Notes: generated by a model not told the origin, from the letters alone. Shown: positions 46,560-58,080, numbered from the stretch's first letter. The stretch is DNA of 64,000 nt from Trichobilharzia szidati (GCA_944472155.2 OX235279.1:60485564-60549563), one strand, 5' to 3'. Made by a program: numbers and translations.

Positions 46560-47610
46560 ACAGCCTATAACCTCATCCTATGTGGTCAGCGAATTTATGG
46601 TTTTGTGCTGTATTTCTTTTCACCACACGTAAATCCTTCCCAACCTATTACTCTTCATACGACTAACTTCATCATAACCGATCATACTGATACACTTACC
46701 ATGAGAGACTGAACAAAGTCACCAGTGATCAGTAACTGCTAATTTCTGAGCACCTTTCACTTTCAACGCCTATGCCTCACAGCCATAAAGTACAATGAAG
46801 TGACTTGCTACACAACGCACACGTCTTTTAATATGTAGAAGGGTATCACGCATTTTCAAAGAGAAGAGGCTGGAAGATACCAAACGAGCGTTCTTTAACC
46901 GCATTGAGATCCTGTCAGCGACTAGTCCATTATGGTTGGTGCCACTTTATTTTCTGAAGAATAGAGAAACACTAGCTCAACATCACTGTTAAAATTTCGG
47001 ATACTGCTCTTTGTAGTGAGTGCTGTTGATCTCCACCCTGATTCCATAATAATGAATGCTTGTTGGTCATACTTTCGCTATCCGATCCCGACTAAGTTCG
47101 GTATCCTTATCCGCACAGTTTGTAGTTGAAACGATGCTTCCCAGGTAAGTGAAATAAATTATTTCGTTTAGATTCCTCCCGTTCATGGTAACTGTTGCTG
47201 TTGCTCAGTATCCTCATCACCTCCATCTTCTATATGTCCAGCTGAAACCTGATCTTTATTGCATCTCCTGCCAACTTGTCAGCTTTTGTTGTTCCTTTAT
47301 TGATCCAACTTATCCATGCCTCCATCCAGACTTTCTGTGGAAAGATACAGCCTATCGAATTTATGACGATCATTGGCGACAGTTTCTAGGCTGTCTTGAC
47401 TCAATTCTGACTTCAATTCAAACGCTTCAGTGAGCCTTCCGTTATGGATTCACTTGGCATGTTGCGTCATCACATGAAAGTTTAGTGAGATTTACAAGTG
47501 TCTGCTGCCTTCTATAGTGTTGAGGCCTTTGTAAAATTACTCTGCAACAGACGCTGTCGAAAGCCTTCTAAAAATCGATGAAGTTGAGGTATAGTGTTGA
47601 CTATAATTTT
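46560..47610 (-). mobile_element. Decayed RTE family B copy
   Basis: Collinear on minus with 44880-45720: 'cttcccaggtaagtgaaa' near 47135 against 45205, and 'gtcgaaagccttctaaaaatcgatgaag' near 47550 against 45690. It is heavily mutated. It lies between exons 5 and 4 of the coiled-coil gene. Confidence 0.65.
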
Positions 47611-47773
47611 AGGTTGTGTTCGATTATGCTTAGTGTTTCCAGAATCCAGCCTGTTCCAGGAGAATTATTCCATCGAATGTATCTCTCAATCTTTCCAGGA
47701 TAATATGGCTTAGAAATTTGTCTGAAGTGGACACTGTAGCAAAATAAACGAAATGTGTATTTGTTATGCTTAC

Positions 47774-48016
47774 CTATTGAGTTGGAGTGTACAGTAAACT
47801 TCACATCACTCAAATCAACATTTTCAGCAACTGAACACACTATCCTCAAGAATTCATCATGCTTCAGGACTGTTATATCTGAATGAAATTCCATTAGTTG
47901 GGGTGAGCAACGAATTTGGTAACGGCAAAAACGTGGTGCATGTAGACTTATTGCCTTGCTGAAAGCTTGCTGGTTAATGATTTCCAAATCCAAAACACCA
48001 TCCAACCGGCTATAAG
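47774..48016 (-). CDS. Coiled-coil gene, exon 4
   Basis: The acceptor is AACCAAAG and the donor CAATAG|GTAAGC on minus. The exon is 243 nt. It reads YSRLDGVLDLEIINQQAFSK, then RFCRYQIRCSPQLMEFHSDI and KHDEFLRIVCSVAENVDLSD. It is well-behaved coding sequence without low complexity, and is predicted to be globular rather than coiled coil. A second possible acceptor (CTTATAG, seven bases later) would give the wrong phase for exon 3, so the first is chosen. The family is not recognised. Confidence 0.65.
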
Positions 48017-48614
48017 CTTTGGTTAGTAAATAAGGTCAAATAAAGATGTACAGAAAGCAACTAATATTAATCATATCACAGGTAAATAACAGTGAAATTC
48101 ATGTATTAGACTTTAAGAAAAGCATTTCCTATGGTAAATTTAAAAAACAGCGGCTAAAACTTTTTGTGAGAAATTAACTTGTTTCCCACGCTAAAAATGT
48201 CCTTTCACTAGATAAAACATGATAAATGTCTAAACTAAAGACGATAATTCTAGGTTCTAAATGCTATGTAAATACACAAAAAATTAACTATGTATAGCAA
48301 GAAGGGGATTAGTAAGGTGGGAACAAATTTTGGCCACTAGTTAGGGTTAAGTATAGGTAGAAGCTTGAACTATTCATGAACAAAAGCATATCTTCAATTT
48401 AAATAATAGATAAGCTCAGACTGTAAGTGCATGAGTGCCGCAAAAGTGCACTTTGCGATGTCTAAATGTTAAAAAATTATTTTGCAATGTGAACTGAGTT
48501 TATCCTTAGTCAACTTCCGCTCTAATTTGAAGAATAATAGCAGATATCTTAAAGCGTGTGAATAAGAGAGATCAGTGCATCCATGATCTTAGTCATCGAT
48601 ACGTACTTAGACAG

Positions 48615-48658
<44 letters not shown>

Positions 48659-49164
48659 CTCAAATTAGTATACACTACAAAATGTTGGAATGCTTAAGAT
48701 ATGAAGATTATTGAAATAGTGTGAATGATAAACTGGAAGTTGAATTATGCGAATTTTATCTAGACTACAATTCAAGGGCACTTACACGTCGAGTACAGTA
48801 TGGAATTCGTACAGATATAAATTAAGAGGCAGTATCGGATAAACGATATTTGGATGGACAAAGGCAGTAAAAACACCAGCAAATAATTTATAAAACTACC
48901 AGTCTTTGGAAATGCAGAGTTAAATAAATACCGAAATTTATTGGCGAACACAGCAGTCCAATGTAGTGCAAAGATAAATATAAATGAAATAGGCTGACAT
49001 TCATATTTTAGTGTGAATTAGAAATAATAAAGGTGGTGTTATTACATGAGTTATATCACTTACAAATGTTTTGAGATATCATGAATTATACATTAGATAA
49101 CGAAATGACATCAGTTAGAGAACCTCGCCTAGATTACTAGGTCACTAGTATTCTAGCCGGTCCC
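48017..49164. other. Intron of the coiled-coil gene, with (TA)n
   Basis: AT-rich, with a TA run at 48619-48656. No gene is seen. Confidence 0.5.
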
Positions 49165-49319
49165 AAGCCCGGATAAAGAGGGAGGGTTGGGGCGTGGTGC
49201 TAGCAACTCCACCCCAAAAACTTAACCAAATTGCTACTAAAACTTCAACGCACAAATATATTCAAAATTCTAAAAATACAAACAATAACCTTATTTTTCG
49301 CTGGAATCGAGGAAGTGAA

Positions 49320-52300
49320 ATGACGCAGGCTGGTGAAAGCCTTCGGGAAGCCAGTCAGCCGATGTGCCTTCTTTCGATGAAAGCAAAAATAAGGATGGGG
49401 ACGTGGGATGTTCGTACAATGTACGAAACTGGAAAGGCTGCTCAGGTAGCCGCAGAAATGAGGAGATATAAAATAGAAGTATTGGGAATCTGCGAGAGCA
49501 GATGGAATGGATGCGGAAGGTGCCAACTACCAACTGGAAAGACAATAATCTACTCCGGTCACCCAGAGGACAATCACGAGCACACCGAGGGAGTAGCCAT
49601 CATGATGTCACCAACAGCGGCTAAAGCTCTCGTGCAGTGGGAACCAATCTCCTCCAGGACAATGACAGCCAGGTTCAACTCAAAAGGAAAAAAGGTTACA
49701 ATCATTCAGTGCTACGCGCCTACAAACGCCTCAGAACATGAGAAGAAGGAGGATTTCTACAGTCAACTACAAACAGTAATGGACAACGTCCCAAAGAGCG
49801 ATATCAAAATCCTGATGGGTGACATGAGTGCGAAACTGGGAGAAGACAATACAGGAAGAGAACTCACCATGGGTCGTGAGGCCCTCGGTGAAATGAACGA
49901 CAGTGGTGAACTCTTCTCAGACTTCTGCGCCTTCAATGATTTGGTGATTGGTGGCAGTGTGTTCAAACACAGGGATATACACAAGGCGACATGGATTTCA
50001 TCAGATGGACACACCAAAATCCAGATAGACTTCATTTCAATCTCAAGGAAGTGGAGACGGAGACTACTGGACACAAGGTTGAGGAGAGGAGCAGATGTGG
50101 GTTCAGACCACTATCTAGTACAAGGGACTTTCAAGGTGAAGCTGAAAGCCTCGAGGATAGTTGGGGATAGGCCACAAGGCAAGTTCAACACTCAAAAACT
50201 AAAGGACACAATCACACAGGACATTTTCACTGCAACTGTCAGAGCAAAGCAGGAAACACTACGTGGCACCACTGAGGAATCATCCGTGGAAGACCATTGA
50301 AACTCTCTGAAGGTAATTTTAAACGAAACGTGTTCAACGGTTTTAGGAAGAAAGAAGAGACAAGACAAGGAATGGCTCTCAACGGACACTTGGAAGCTAA
50401 TAGAGGAGAGGAGAATGGTGAAAGAAAAAATGATTCAATGCAAAGATGGAGAAGAGAAGGAGACGCTGAGCTCAACTTACACAGCACTGGACAAAGAAGT
50501 GAAGAAGAGTGCCAGGAAGGACAAAACACAATTCTACGACAACCTGGCTACTGAAGCCGAGAAGGCAGCAGGCAAAAGGGACCTGAGGACACTATATCAG
50601 ATAACCAAGTCTCTATCCGGGAAGAGATCAACACAAGTGAAACCTATAAAAGACAGCCAAGGGAACCCAATTACCAAAGAAGAAAGACAGATTAAACAAT
50701 GGGCGGACCACTTCAAAGGACTCTTGAACCGACCACCACCAACAACCCGTCCAGTAATACCAACAACAGCACGTACACAACTGCAAGTTGACACAAATCC
50801 TCCAACGAAAACTGAAGTCATGAATGCAATCAAGCTTCTGAAAGCTGGGAAAGCAGCTGGACCAGATGGAATACCCCCAGAAACACTGAAAGCGGACCCG
50901 GAGGCGACAGCAGAAATGCTGGCTCCACTATCGCAAAAGATCTGGAAAGAGGGAAAGGTGCCTACTGACTGGAGGAAAGGTTACCTCGTGAAACTACCAA
51001 AGAAGGGCGACTTAGGACTCTGCAAGAACTGGCGAGGAATCATGCTCCTGTCGACGCCAAGTAAAATCCTGAGTCGCATCATCCTGGAGAATCAAGGACG
51101 CACTGGATACAGAACTCCGACCAGAACAAGCTGGATTCAGGAAAGGCGAATCATGTTCTGACCAAATTGCAACTCTACGCATCATCATCGAACAAAGCAT
51201 GGAATAGCAATCAAACCTCTACCTCAACTTTATAGACTTTGAGAAGGCCTTCGACAGCGTTGACCGCGAAGTAATTTGGAAACTACTCGAGTACTACGGC
51301 GTACCTCAAATATTCATCAACCTTATTCAACAGCTGTACGACAACGGCACATGTCAAGTGATCCACAACGGAAAGCTCAACGAGGCGTTTGGAGTAAACA
51401 CAGGAGTCAGACAAGGGTGCTTATTATCACCAATGATATTCCTAATTGTGGTGGACTGGACTGGATTATACGTCAGACAGTGGGAAACGAAAAGGCAGGG
51501 ATATCCTGGACCGACGTGAAGAACCTAGAAGACCTGGACTTCGCAGATGATTTATGTTTGATGTCACACAAAATCGAAGACTTACAAGCAAAAACCGACA
51601 AACTGGTTGAAGAAGCAGCAAAGACAGGACTCCAGGTGAACATAGACAAGACGGAGGTCATGAAAATAGCCAACCAACAACAACAACAACAGCAGCAACA
51701 TCCAGCGCCAATCACCATCAACGGGAGCGATTTGAAAGAGGTTACTTCATTCACTTATCTAGGGAGCATTGTCTCAACTACAGGAGGAACGGACGAGGAT
51801 ATCAAATCGAGAATTGGGAAGGCGAGAAACACATTCATCAATCTGAAACCAATCTGGAAATCTTCGTCGCTCAGCATCAACAACAAAATTCGGACTTTCA
51901 ATACAAACGTCAAGTCAGTTTTGCTATACGGATCAGAAACTTGGCGGGTCACCAAGAATATTTTCAACAGGTTGCAGACCTTTATCAACAACTGTCTTCG
52001 TTCTATACTGAAGATTAGATGGCCGGAAAGAATCACAAACAAGAAGCTATGGGAACAAACAAAACAGGAGCCAATTGCCCAACAAATATGCAGGAGAAAG
52101 TGGAGATGGATTGGACACTCGCTGAGGAGGCCGTTGGGTGACATCGCGCGTCAGGCCCTCGAGTGGGACCCGAAAGGGAAGCGGCGAGTGGGACGTCCAA
52201 GGGTGACATGGAGGAGATCGTGTGATGAGGAACTGAAACAGTATGGAATAACATGGACGCAAGTGAAAAGAACAGCAGAAGACAGAAGCAAGTGGAGGCG

Positions 52301-52337
52301 TGCAGTTGAAGCCCTATGTTCCACTAGGAAACCAAGG

Positions 52338-52343
<6 letters not shown>
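49320..52343 (+). pseudogene. RTE endonuclease-reverse transcriptase ORF with three lesions
   Basis: The ATG at 49320 is chosen because the frame upstream lacks one. Endonuclease motifs are GTWDVRTMYETGKAAQ, ICESRWNGCG, IQCYAPTNASE, GDMSAKLG (normally GDFNA), a HKATWISSDG region and GSDHYLV. RT motifs are AAGPDGIPPETLK, FIDFEKAFDSVDRE (first Asp), GVRQGCLLSPMIF and FADDLCLMS (the catalytic FADD of RTE). Lesions: an in-frame TGA at about 50298 where family members have Trp; a 2-base loss near 51097 (one 'ga' of 'gaga'); and a 5-base tandem duplication 'ggact' near 51455. A run of eight Gln codons (51677-51700) lies after the catalytic region. Confidence 0.9.

Positions 52344-52387
<44 letters not shown>
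52341..52387 (+). repeat. (AAT)n microsatellite at the RTE 3' end
   Basis: About 15 uninterrupted AAT units follow the last codons of the RTE element. RTE elements commonly terminate in short tandem repeats, so this marks the true 3' end. A poly-Tyr frame on minus across it is an artefact. Confidence 0.93.
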
Positions 52388-53114
52388 GAGAACCACTGAA
52401 AACCATGAAGTAATGAGAAGTCACTTGGTCCAAATTAGATACTCTTCAGTAGCATACACCTTCATGAGTCAAGTCGCTGCAAACCAACAACTTGAAGATA
52501 TCGTGACTTAACTAGGAAGAATAAAAAAGCGACTGACACTTTCCTAACTAATTTCTAGCATTACATTATGACGGTTCAACCACTAAGTATGGTAACAATA
52601 GATACGATTTCTCGAAGATCACAGTGATCAAATAAATATCCGGGAAATGTATGTGACATTGCACAGATTGCTGATACTAACATTCTGAAGAGAGTATCCG
52701 CCTAGGCAAAATAGATAATTGGAGGACACTGATTCACTAAAAATGAAGTTATATGAAAAAAGATTGTGAACCTCTACAGCATGGAAATGAAACAGAATCA
52801 TTATAATATAGCATACACTCGGTAGCTTAGAATTTTAGTTTCACTATTTTAATAAAAGTGAAGTATCACACAACACTACTTCATTACTTGATAGGTTAGT
52901 CAATAAGACGACGTGCAGCAATGAATTTCATACAACCGGTCACCTTGATTAGTTTAAACATAAAACCAGAACGAACATATATATATATATAATAACTTGT
53001 CAATGGTCTAGGCTGTTAGCGGATGATGAAAAACCGTGAGATAGGAGAGATGAGCTATTCTGATCTTGTGAATATATTAGTTCTCACTTTTTTAAAACCA
53101 ATCAAGGGGACTGG

Positions 53115-53834
53115 TTGTATGAAATCCGTTGCTGCACGACTTTTTATAGACTGACCAGCCCAATACTTCAAAAATTATTTAAACTAAAAGAGCATAAGGC
53201 AATTAGAAGACAAATTTCGCGAGGTGATATCATTTCGTTAGCAGATATATTCATGTCGAAATTGGAGAAACAAATGCAAGGTATGCTTGGAGAATTTATG
53301 CTGTGTAAACGTTATGTAGATGATACTCTCATTATTGGAAATAATAGTAAATCTATTGAAAACCTTAGTACCCTATTTAATCATATTCATTCAAATACCC
53401 GCTTGACTTCCGAACTCGAATCGAATAACAAACTCGGTTTCCTCGATATTACTATGACCAGGAGAGATGATGGAACGATTCAGCGATCTATTTTTCGTAA
53501 ACAGACATGGAGTGGACAATATCTTCATTTCACCAGTTTTGTTCCTATCCAGTTTAAACGTTCCCTAGTGGAATGTTTGTTCTCAAGGACCCGAAAAATA
53601 TGCACGAGTGACACAGTGATGGATGAGTTTCGACATATACATTCAGTTTTATTAGCCAATGGTTATCCGGAAAACTTTATCAATTGTCACATTAAAGAAA
53701 GACCACATCTAGAAAAGACAGCTCCTGTACCAAAGAAAGCTATCTTTATTAACCTAACATTCAAGGGTGACCAGATTATGCAGTTGACAGCTCAAAGACT
53801 TCGGTCAGCCATCAAACGCACATTCTTGTTGTAA
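53115..53834 (+). pseudogene. PLE reverse transcriptase, C-terminal half
   Basis: The 239-codon frame contains ADIFMSKLEKQM, then CKRYVDDTLIIGNNSKSIEN with the catalytic YVDD, SNNKLGFLDITMTRRDDGTI, and a thumb/linker region YLHFTSFVPIQFKRSLVECL. This order matches Penelope-like reverse transcriptases. The N-terminal motifs are missing. The frame ends at 53834, where an LTR-like insertion begins, and the endonuclease part resumes at about 54205. The last residues before the stop come from the insertion junction. Confidence 0.82.
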
Positions 53835-53836
53835 CT

Positions 53837-54203
53837 GTAGCGGAATTAAATGAGGACGTTGTCGCCTTGTTCTGTCTGCGCCTGACTAATATGCCTATCT
53901 GCTTCTGGTACCTTCCGATTCAGCGAACCACGCAAATATCAAAAGACAAAAGCTGGTCTGTGACTGTTTATTGTAGTACAACAACTACGACAAACTACGA
54001 CGACGACAAAGAAACTTATTTAGGAAATGGTATTTATACATTTTTACAACCAATACAGACAGCTAACAGTATTTGAAATAATTGGTCGTAATAGTCAATA
54101 ACAAAATGCGTGCGAAATGATGATATACCACATATGCGAGATTAACAGTCGTTAAGATAATTGAACAATAACAAAGTGTGTGGGATCCTATCAATTCTAC
54201 GCC
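53837..54203 (+). repeat. LTR-like insertion inside a PLE
   Basis: The insert begins 'tgtagcggaattaaatg' at the point where the PLE protein frame stops and ends near 'caattctacg', just before the PLE frame resumes. It has no coding capacity. The TGTAGCGG start resembles the minus-strand start of the R350 repeats, which hints at a shared LTR-type terminus. No clear flanking duplication is seen, so the exact ends are uncertain. Confidence 0.5.
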
Positions 54204-54629
54204 GCATCTCTTTTTCTCACATGCCAAACATTTTCGATCCCTGTACCTGCGATTAAAGCACCAAATTCTGTGGACTCTACTTCAAACTGTATCTACAAGT
54301 TCACCTGCAGCTGCGGTGACACCTATATAGGTTGAACCAATAGAATGTTCCAATGTCGTCGAAAAGAACATGTTCCAAAATGGTTACTAAATCATATAGA
54401 AAATCCCAATGCGATTAATCTGAATAGAAATCCAGCATCATCCATTGCAAAACACTTACCAATGTTAGGTCACAAAATCAATATTAATGACTGTTTCAAA
54501 ATTATTTCACATAACTCTAATTCAAGGTTATTGAAGGTGATGGAAGCACTTTGGATTAATCACAAACAGCCTAAACTGTGTGTACAAAAAACAATAGAGT
54601 TCAACCTTCGACTACGATGGACTACTTGA
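54204..54629 (+). pseudogene. PLE GIY-YIG endonuclease region, broken
   Basis: The frame reads SLFLTCQTFSIPVPAIKA, then CIYKFTCSCGDTYIG, an in-frame stop, and RMFQCRRKEHVPKWLLNHI. It then continues SSIAKHLPMLGHKINI to LLKVMEALWINHKQPKLC and stops at 54629. The Y-I-YIG pattern and the final Glu region are as in PLE nucleases. It belongs with the reverse transcriptase at 53115-53834 and is separated from it by the LTR-like insert. It is more distant from the PLE copies at 41920 and 55700, so it is a second PLE family. Confidence 0.75.
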
Positions 54630-54670
54630 CCTAATTAAATATGATTGGTCATTAGTATGTTTGTTTTATA

Positions 54671-55007
54671 TTGTAACGACAGAAGGCAAGAGTCAGGCAA
54701 CAGATCATTTATTAAGGAAATCAACGCATATTTATATATTTTCATGTACATTACTATGGTTATTTAAGCAAACAAACACAGTCTTCTGATCGGTTGTTTC
54801 TCACGTAAAGTTATTCTTTCATCTATTTGTGACTGTATCTTGAATGTCAAATCCTCTATATGTTAACTGCATCCGCCTACGCAAAGTATACTGTGGTCGG
54901 TTTTGAATCAATCGTTGTTCACATTTTCTCACGACAAATCTTGGGAACGTAAATATTGACGTCAATTACTGTCTACCAATTTGGCTAGTAGACAGCTCTC
55001 ACCACAA
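54671..55007 (+). repeat. R337 solo LTR, copy 2
   Basis: The 337 bp begin TTGTAAC and end CACAA (perfect 4-base inverted ends TTGT/ACAA). They are flanked by a 4-bp 'tata' on both sides (54667-54670 and 55008-55011). They match 29215-29552 collinearly. No internal retrotransposon sequence adjoins, as expected of a solo LTR left by recombination. The short AT-rich duplication could occur by chance. Confidence 0.65.
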
Positions 55008-55059
55008 TATAACTGTTTTTATATAATTGAGTAATTGTCATGACCTTTATTTTATTATT

Positions 55060-55520
55060 GTTAACCATGTTAGTTCCGTTATGGGTAAATTTTGTTTTGA
55101 TAAAGTCTCACAGTGTTATACAGTAATACTTACTGATGACGTTTCGAGCACAACTTATTGCTCTTAATCATATCAACGTAATCACACGACTTCCTAAATT
55201 CATTTATATGGTTCCGTTGTTTTTCACTTGATTTGATTGGTAGTAATATTTTCCATATTTCGGGTATGAGTGATGAATCCTTCCTATTGCATGTGTTGGG
55301 TGTAGATTCGATGAACACGGACTCAGTAATCAACCTCTCTCTCCACCTACCTAGATTACTTTTTAGAATTTTAACCCTCTCCCACCATGTTATTGTGTGG
55401 TTGTGTGTTAATGCATGCATGGCAATTGCTGAGCTTTTTTCTAAATTACTTATCTTCTCGGGTGGGGTCAACCATTCTTACCTTAGCTAAATTCTTATGT
55501 TCTGACAATCTGACTACCCC
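55060..55520 (-). mobile_element. PLE 3' end, minus copy (left arm of a palindrome)
   Basis: On minus it carries the C-terminal part of the GIY-YIG endonuclease (55471-55130) and the PLE terminal region with the box 'gctcgaaacgtcatcagta' complement near 55130-55150. Bases 55270-55520 are the left arm of an inverted repeat with 55712-55962. Confidence 0.8.
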
Positions 55521-55962
55521 GGACATCTGAGACCCTACGTAGGATTCTAAATAAAGCAGGAATTAGGGGGACATTTAAACCTGCAAACTCACTCAGGGAC
55601 AAGCTCTGTAGGTTAAATGACCCAGTTGACCCAATTAGACAAAATAATATAATTTACAAAATACCCTGCAATGACTGTGAGGTCAACTACATAGGTCAAA
55701 CTAGTAGGTCAGGGGTAGTCAGATTGTCAGAACATAAGAATTTAGCTAAGGTAAGAATGGTTGACCCCACCCGAGAAGATAAGTAATTTAGAAAAAAGCT
55801 CAGCAATTGCCATGCATGCATTAACACACAACCACACAATAACATGGTGGGAGAGGGTTAAAATTCTAAAAAGTAATCTAGGTAGGTGGAGAGAGAGGTT
55901 GATTACTGAGTCCGTGTTCATCGAATCTACACCCAACACATGCAATAGGAATGATTCATCAC
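55270..55962. repeat. Inverted repeat, 251-bp arms in a PLE
   Basis: Arms 55270-55520 and 55712-55962 are reverse complements over 251 bp. By eye I found one mismatch (near the outer ends, 'gaatccttcc' against 'gaatgattc'). The spacer (55521-55711, 191 bp) is PLE sequence continuous with the right arm. Both arms carry the same frame-changing variant, a reading MVDPTREDK then a stop around 'ccgagaagataag', so the inversion-duplication came after that mutation. Confidence 0.88.
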
Positions 55963-56440
55963 ACATGGGAAACACTCGTCGTATTTCCCATCTAATTTTA
56001 ATTGATCAATGACACTCGTATCATTGCCACCAGTCAAATCAGGGGAGGATAATAAATAATCATAAAATTCTACTTCAATTCAAACACATCAAAACATTCT
56101 AACAAGTAACTTATTATGACTATAGAAACTCTCGTCTTTTTTTCCATCTAATTGTAATTGATCAATAACACTCGTATTATTAATTCTGAATGTACATTAT
56201 CTCATATTGAATTTTATTCCAATATCTAATCGATTCCACACATGTATATAAATGAAGGAAAGAAGTTGTGTGAGTAACTTGATATGATCATGAGAAATAG
56301 TTTGTGCTCGAAACGTCATCAGTAAATATTACTGTACAATACTGTGTGATTTATCAGAATCAAAATCTTATCCATTATGGAGTCATACTCTACCACAGTG
56401 ACCAAGTTTTATACTTATATCTGATCAACGTAATCAAGAA
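55521..56440 (+). mobile_element. PLE 3' part, plus copy (spacer, right arm and terminus)
   Basis: The spacer frame reads ILNKAGIRGTFKPANSLRDK, then KIPCNDCEVNYIGQTSRSG, the GIY-YIG core. It runs on through SEHKNLAKVRMVDPT to a stop. From about 55963 the sequence changes to the long PLE terminal region, which matches the minus copy at 37013-37507 almost base for base. The end is near 56430. Confidence 0.8.
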
Positions 56441-56763
56441 GATAAAACTACACTGGCTACCATTCACCGATCAATGTGTAGCCGTTAACTAGTCCTATAA
56501 AATATCTATTGCAACGCGAATGGTGCAGTAGGAAGTTAATTGATTCTGGAACAGCATGACATGTGAACGAATGTTAAGGTCATTACAGATCTTCTCAGGG
56601 TCGTAGATACTACACTCTCAGGAATTATGATGACGCTCTTGGAGACTGAATTCATCTGAAACTTAAAACTGAAGAACATAAGGGTAACGATAAACTTTTT
56701 AAACAGTTTCACGCTATACAACATATGATACTGTTATAGTTAAATTTTAGAAAAAAAACATAC

Positions 56764-57289
56764 CTAAATTAGGAGCCACTAAAGGCATTACAGCAGATTG
56801 AATACCTGTTTTGCATTTGGAGTTTCTCCGAACGTTGTTACTCATTTTACTACTTATTTTCACAATATCAAGCTGATTTTCAAGAAATGAAATCTTGAAT
56901 TCAAGCTTTCCCACTATGTCCAATAGGTGTTTAGACATTAATAATAGCTGCTTAAAACGAATTACATCAATTTTTGATTTGTCATTGACTTCTGTAACAG
57001 TTGTCAAACTCCATAAAAAACGTGATTCCAACTCGTTCAAACGATCAACTAACAGCTTTTGTTTGTCTCTAGTAAACTGAAGTTGCGATTGTAACGAAAG
57101 AATTAGATGATTATTCATATTATTTTGGATTTTAAGTTGATTGATTTCACCAGCTCCTTTCTTGAGAACTTCATTAAATTGTGTGAACTGATTCAAAAGA
57201 AAGTAAATAACTCGAATAGCTTGGTTTAATTCTTCCTTAAGTTGACAGACAGATGCAGCATGGTCTCCTGACTCAGCAGCCAAAGCATT
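56764..57289 (-). CDS. Coiled-coil gene, exon 3
   Basis: The 526-nt exon has acceptor TTACTTGCAG and donor TTTAG|GTATGT on minus. It reads NALAAESGDHAASVCQLKEE, then LQSQLQFTRDKQKLLVDRLN, and later KLEFKISFLENQLDIVKISS, with hydrophobic residues spaced by heptads. It is a long coiled coil with a basic SNNVRRNSKCK segment near the end. The donor phase (1) agrees with exon 4. Coiled-coil proteins of centrosome, cilium or spindle are possible homes, but no family is recognised. Confidence 0.7.
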
Positions 57290-57689
57290 CTGCAAGTAAC
57301 TAATCTAGAGGAACACGAAAATCATAGCACGCTTGAAATGCACCAGCATCTTACCACAAATAGACAGAACGACTTAATAAAGAAAGCATTTACATCTAAG
57401 ATGGTAAACACTATGATACAATTTTTTTAAGTAACTGACTTACTTAACCATACAGAACTTCCCACAGTAGTGTGTAGTGCACCATAAGAGAACTAAAACA
57501 TAACTACTAATATAAGAAAAAAGGTTGGTGGAAGAGCCTAATTCCATCACAGAGTTCATTTATTTGGTGAAATCGCACATTCATACTGTATCACAAGAAA
57601 TATAGTAATGGTGAAATAACTAAATTTTAACAAAATAAACCATCAGCAAGATAGTCTACAACTCCACACTTACCTGAATCAAAGCAACA

Positions 57690-58080
57690 ATCATCAACCC
57701 AATCGTTTCATGCCACACTTCCATTGACTACACATAAATCTTTCTCAACCTATATCTGTTCTAATACGCATTGCCTGTCGAGGGAAACGGCGACTTGCCA
57801 CGTATAGTACAAGTTATGACCATTTCAGACGATGGGGCTTGATAACTTTATCTATCAGCTTACCATCCTAATACTACGGCTTGCCACATAGTCATTGAGT
57901 ACATTCCTTCAGCTATTAGGAAAGTCTAAATGGAATCACCTGTGGTAAACAAACGTACAGTACCCATTAAACTCAAATTTTTCCTGAGGGTATCGAAGAA
58001 ACTTTGCATTTTAGCAGGGTCTTCACTTAAATTTACAAAATATTAAACTACGTAGTTGAATACCTAGGTACAAGCCTTCT
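57690..58080 (-). mobile_element. Decayed RTE family B fragment
   Basis: 'gcctgtcgagggaaacggcgactt' near 57773 matches 44822 on, and the later segments (to about 58080) follow the order of 44880-45410. It lies between exons 3 and 2 of the coiled-coil gene, in gene orientation. Confidence 0.6.

Larger units (their letters stand above)
49165..52389 (+). mobile_element. RTE family A retrotransposon, nearly complete
   Basis: The element has a 5' UTR (from about 49165, with 'gctagcaactccaccccaa'), one long reading frame (endonuclease then reverse transcriptase) and a 3' end fused to an AAT microsatellite (52341-52387), as is usual for RTE. Only three lesions interrupt the frame (see the ORF entry), so it is the youngest coding transposon in the window. 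Other copies in the window are 3' pieces or old remnants. It lies between exons 4 and 3 of the coiled-coil gene, on the opposite strand. Confidence 0.92.

Noticed and set aside
52341..52387. CRISPR-like array
   Set aside because: It is a simple trinucleotide repeat without spacers; the genome is eukaryotic.
52151..52396. Protein with a poly-Tyr N-terminus
   Set aside because: It is a translation of the (AAT)n microsatellite and the antisense strand of the RTE frame.
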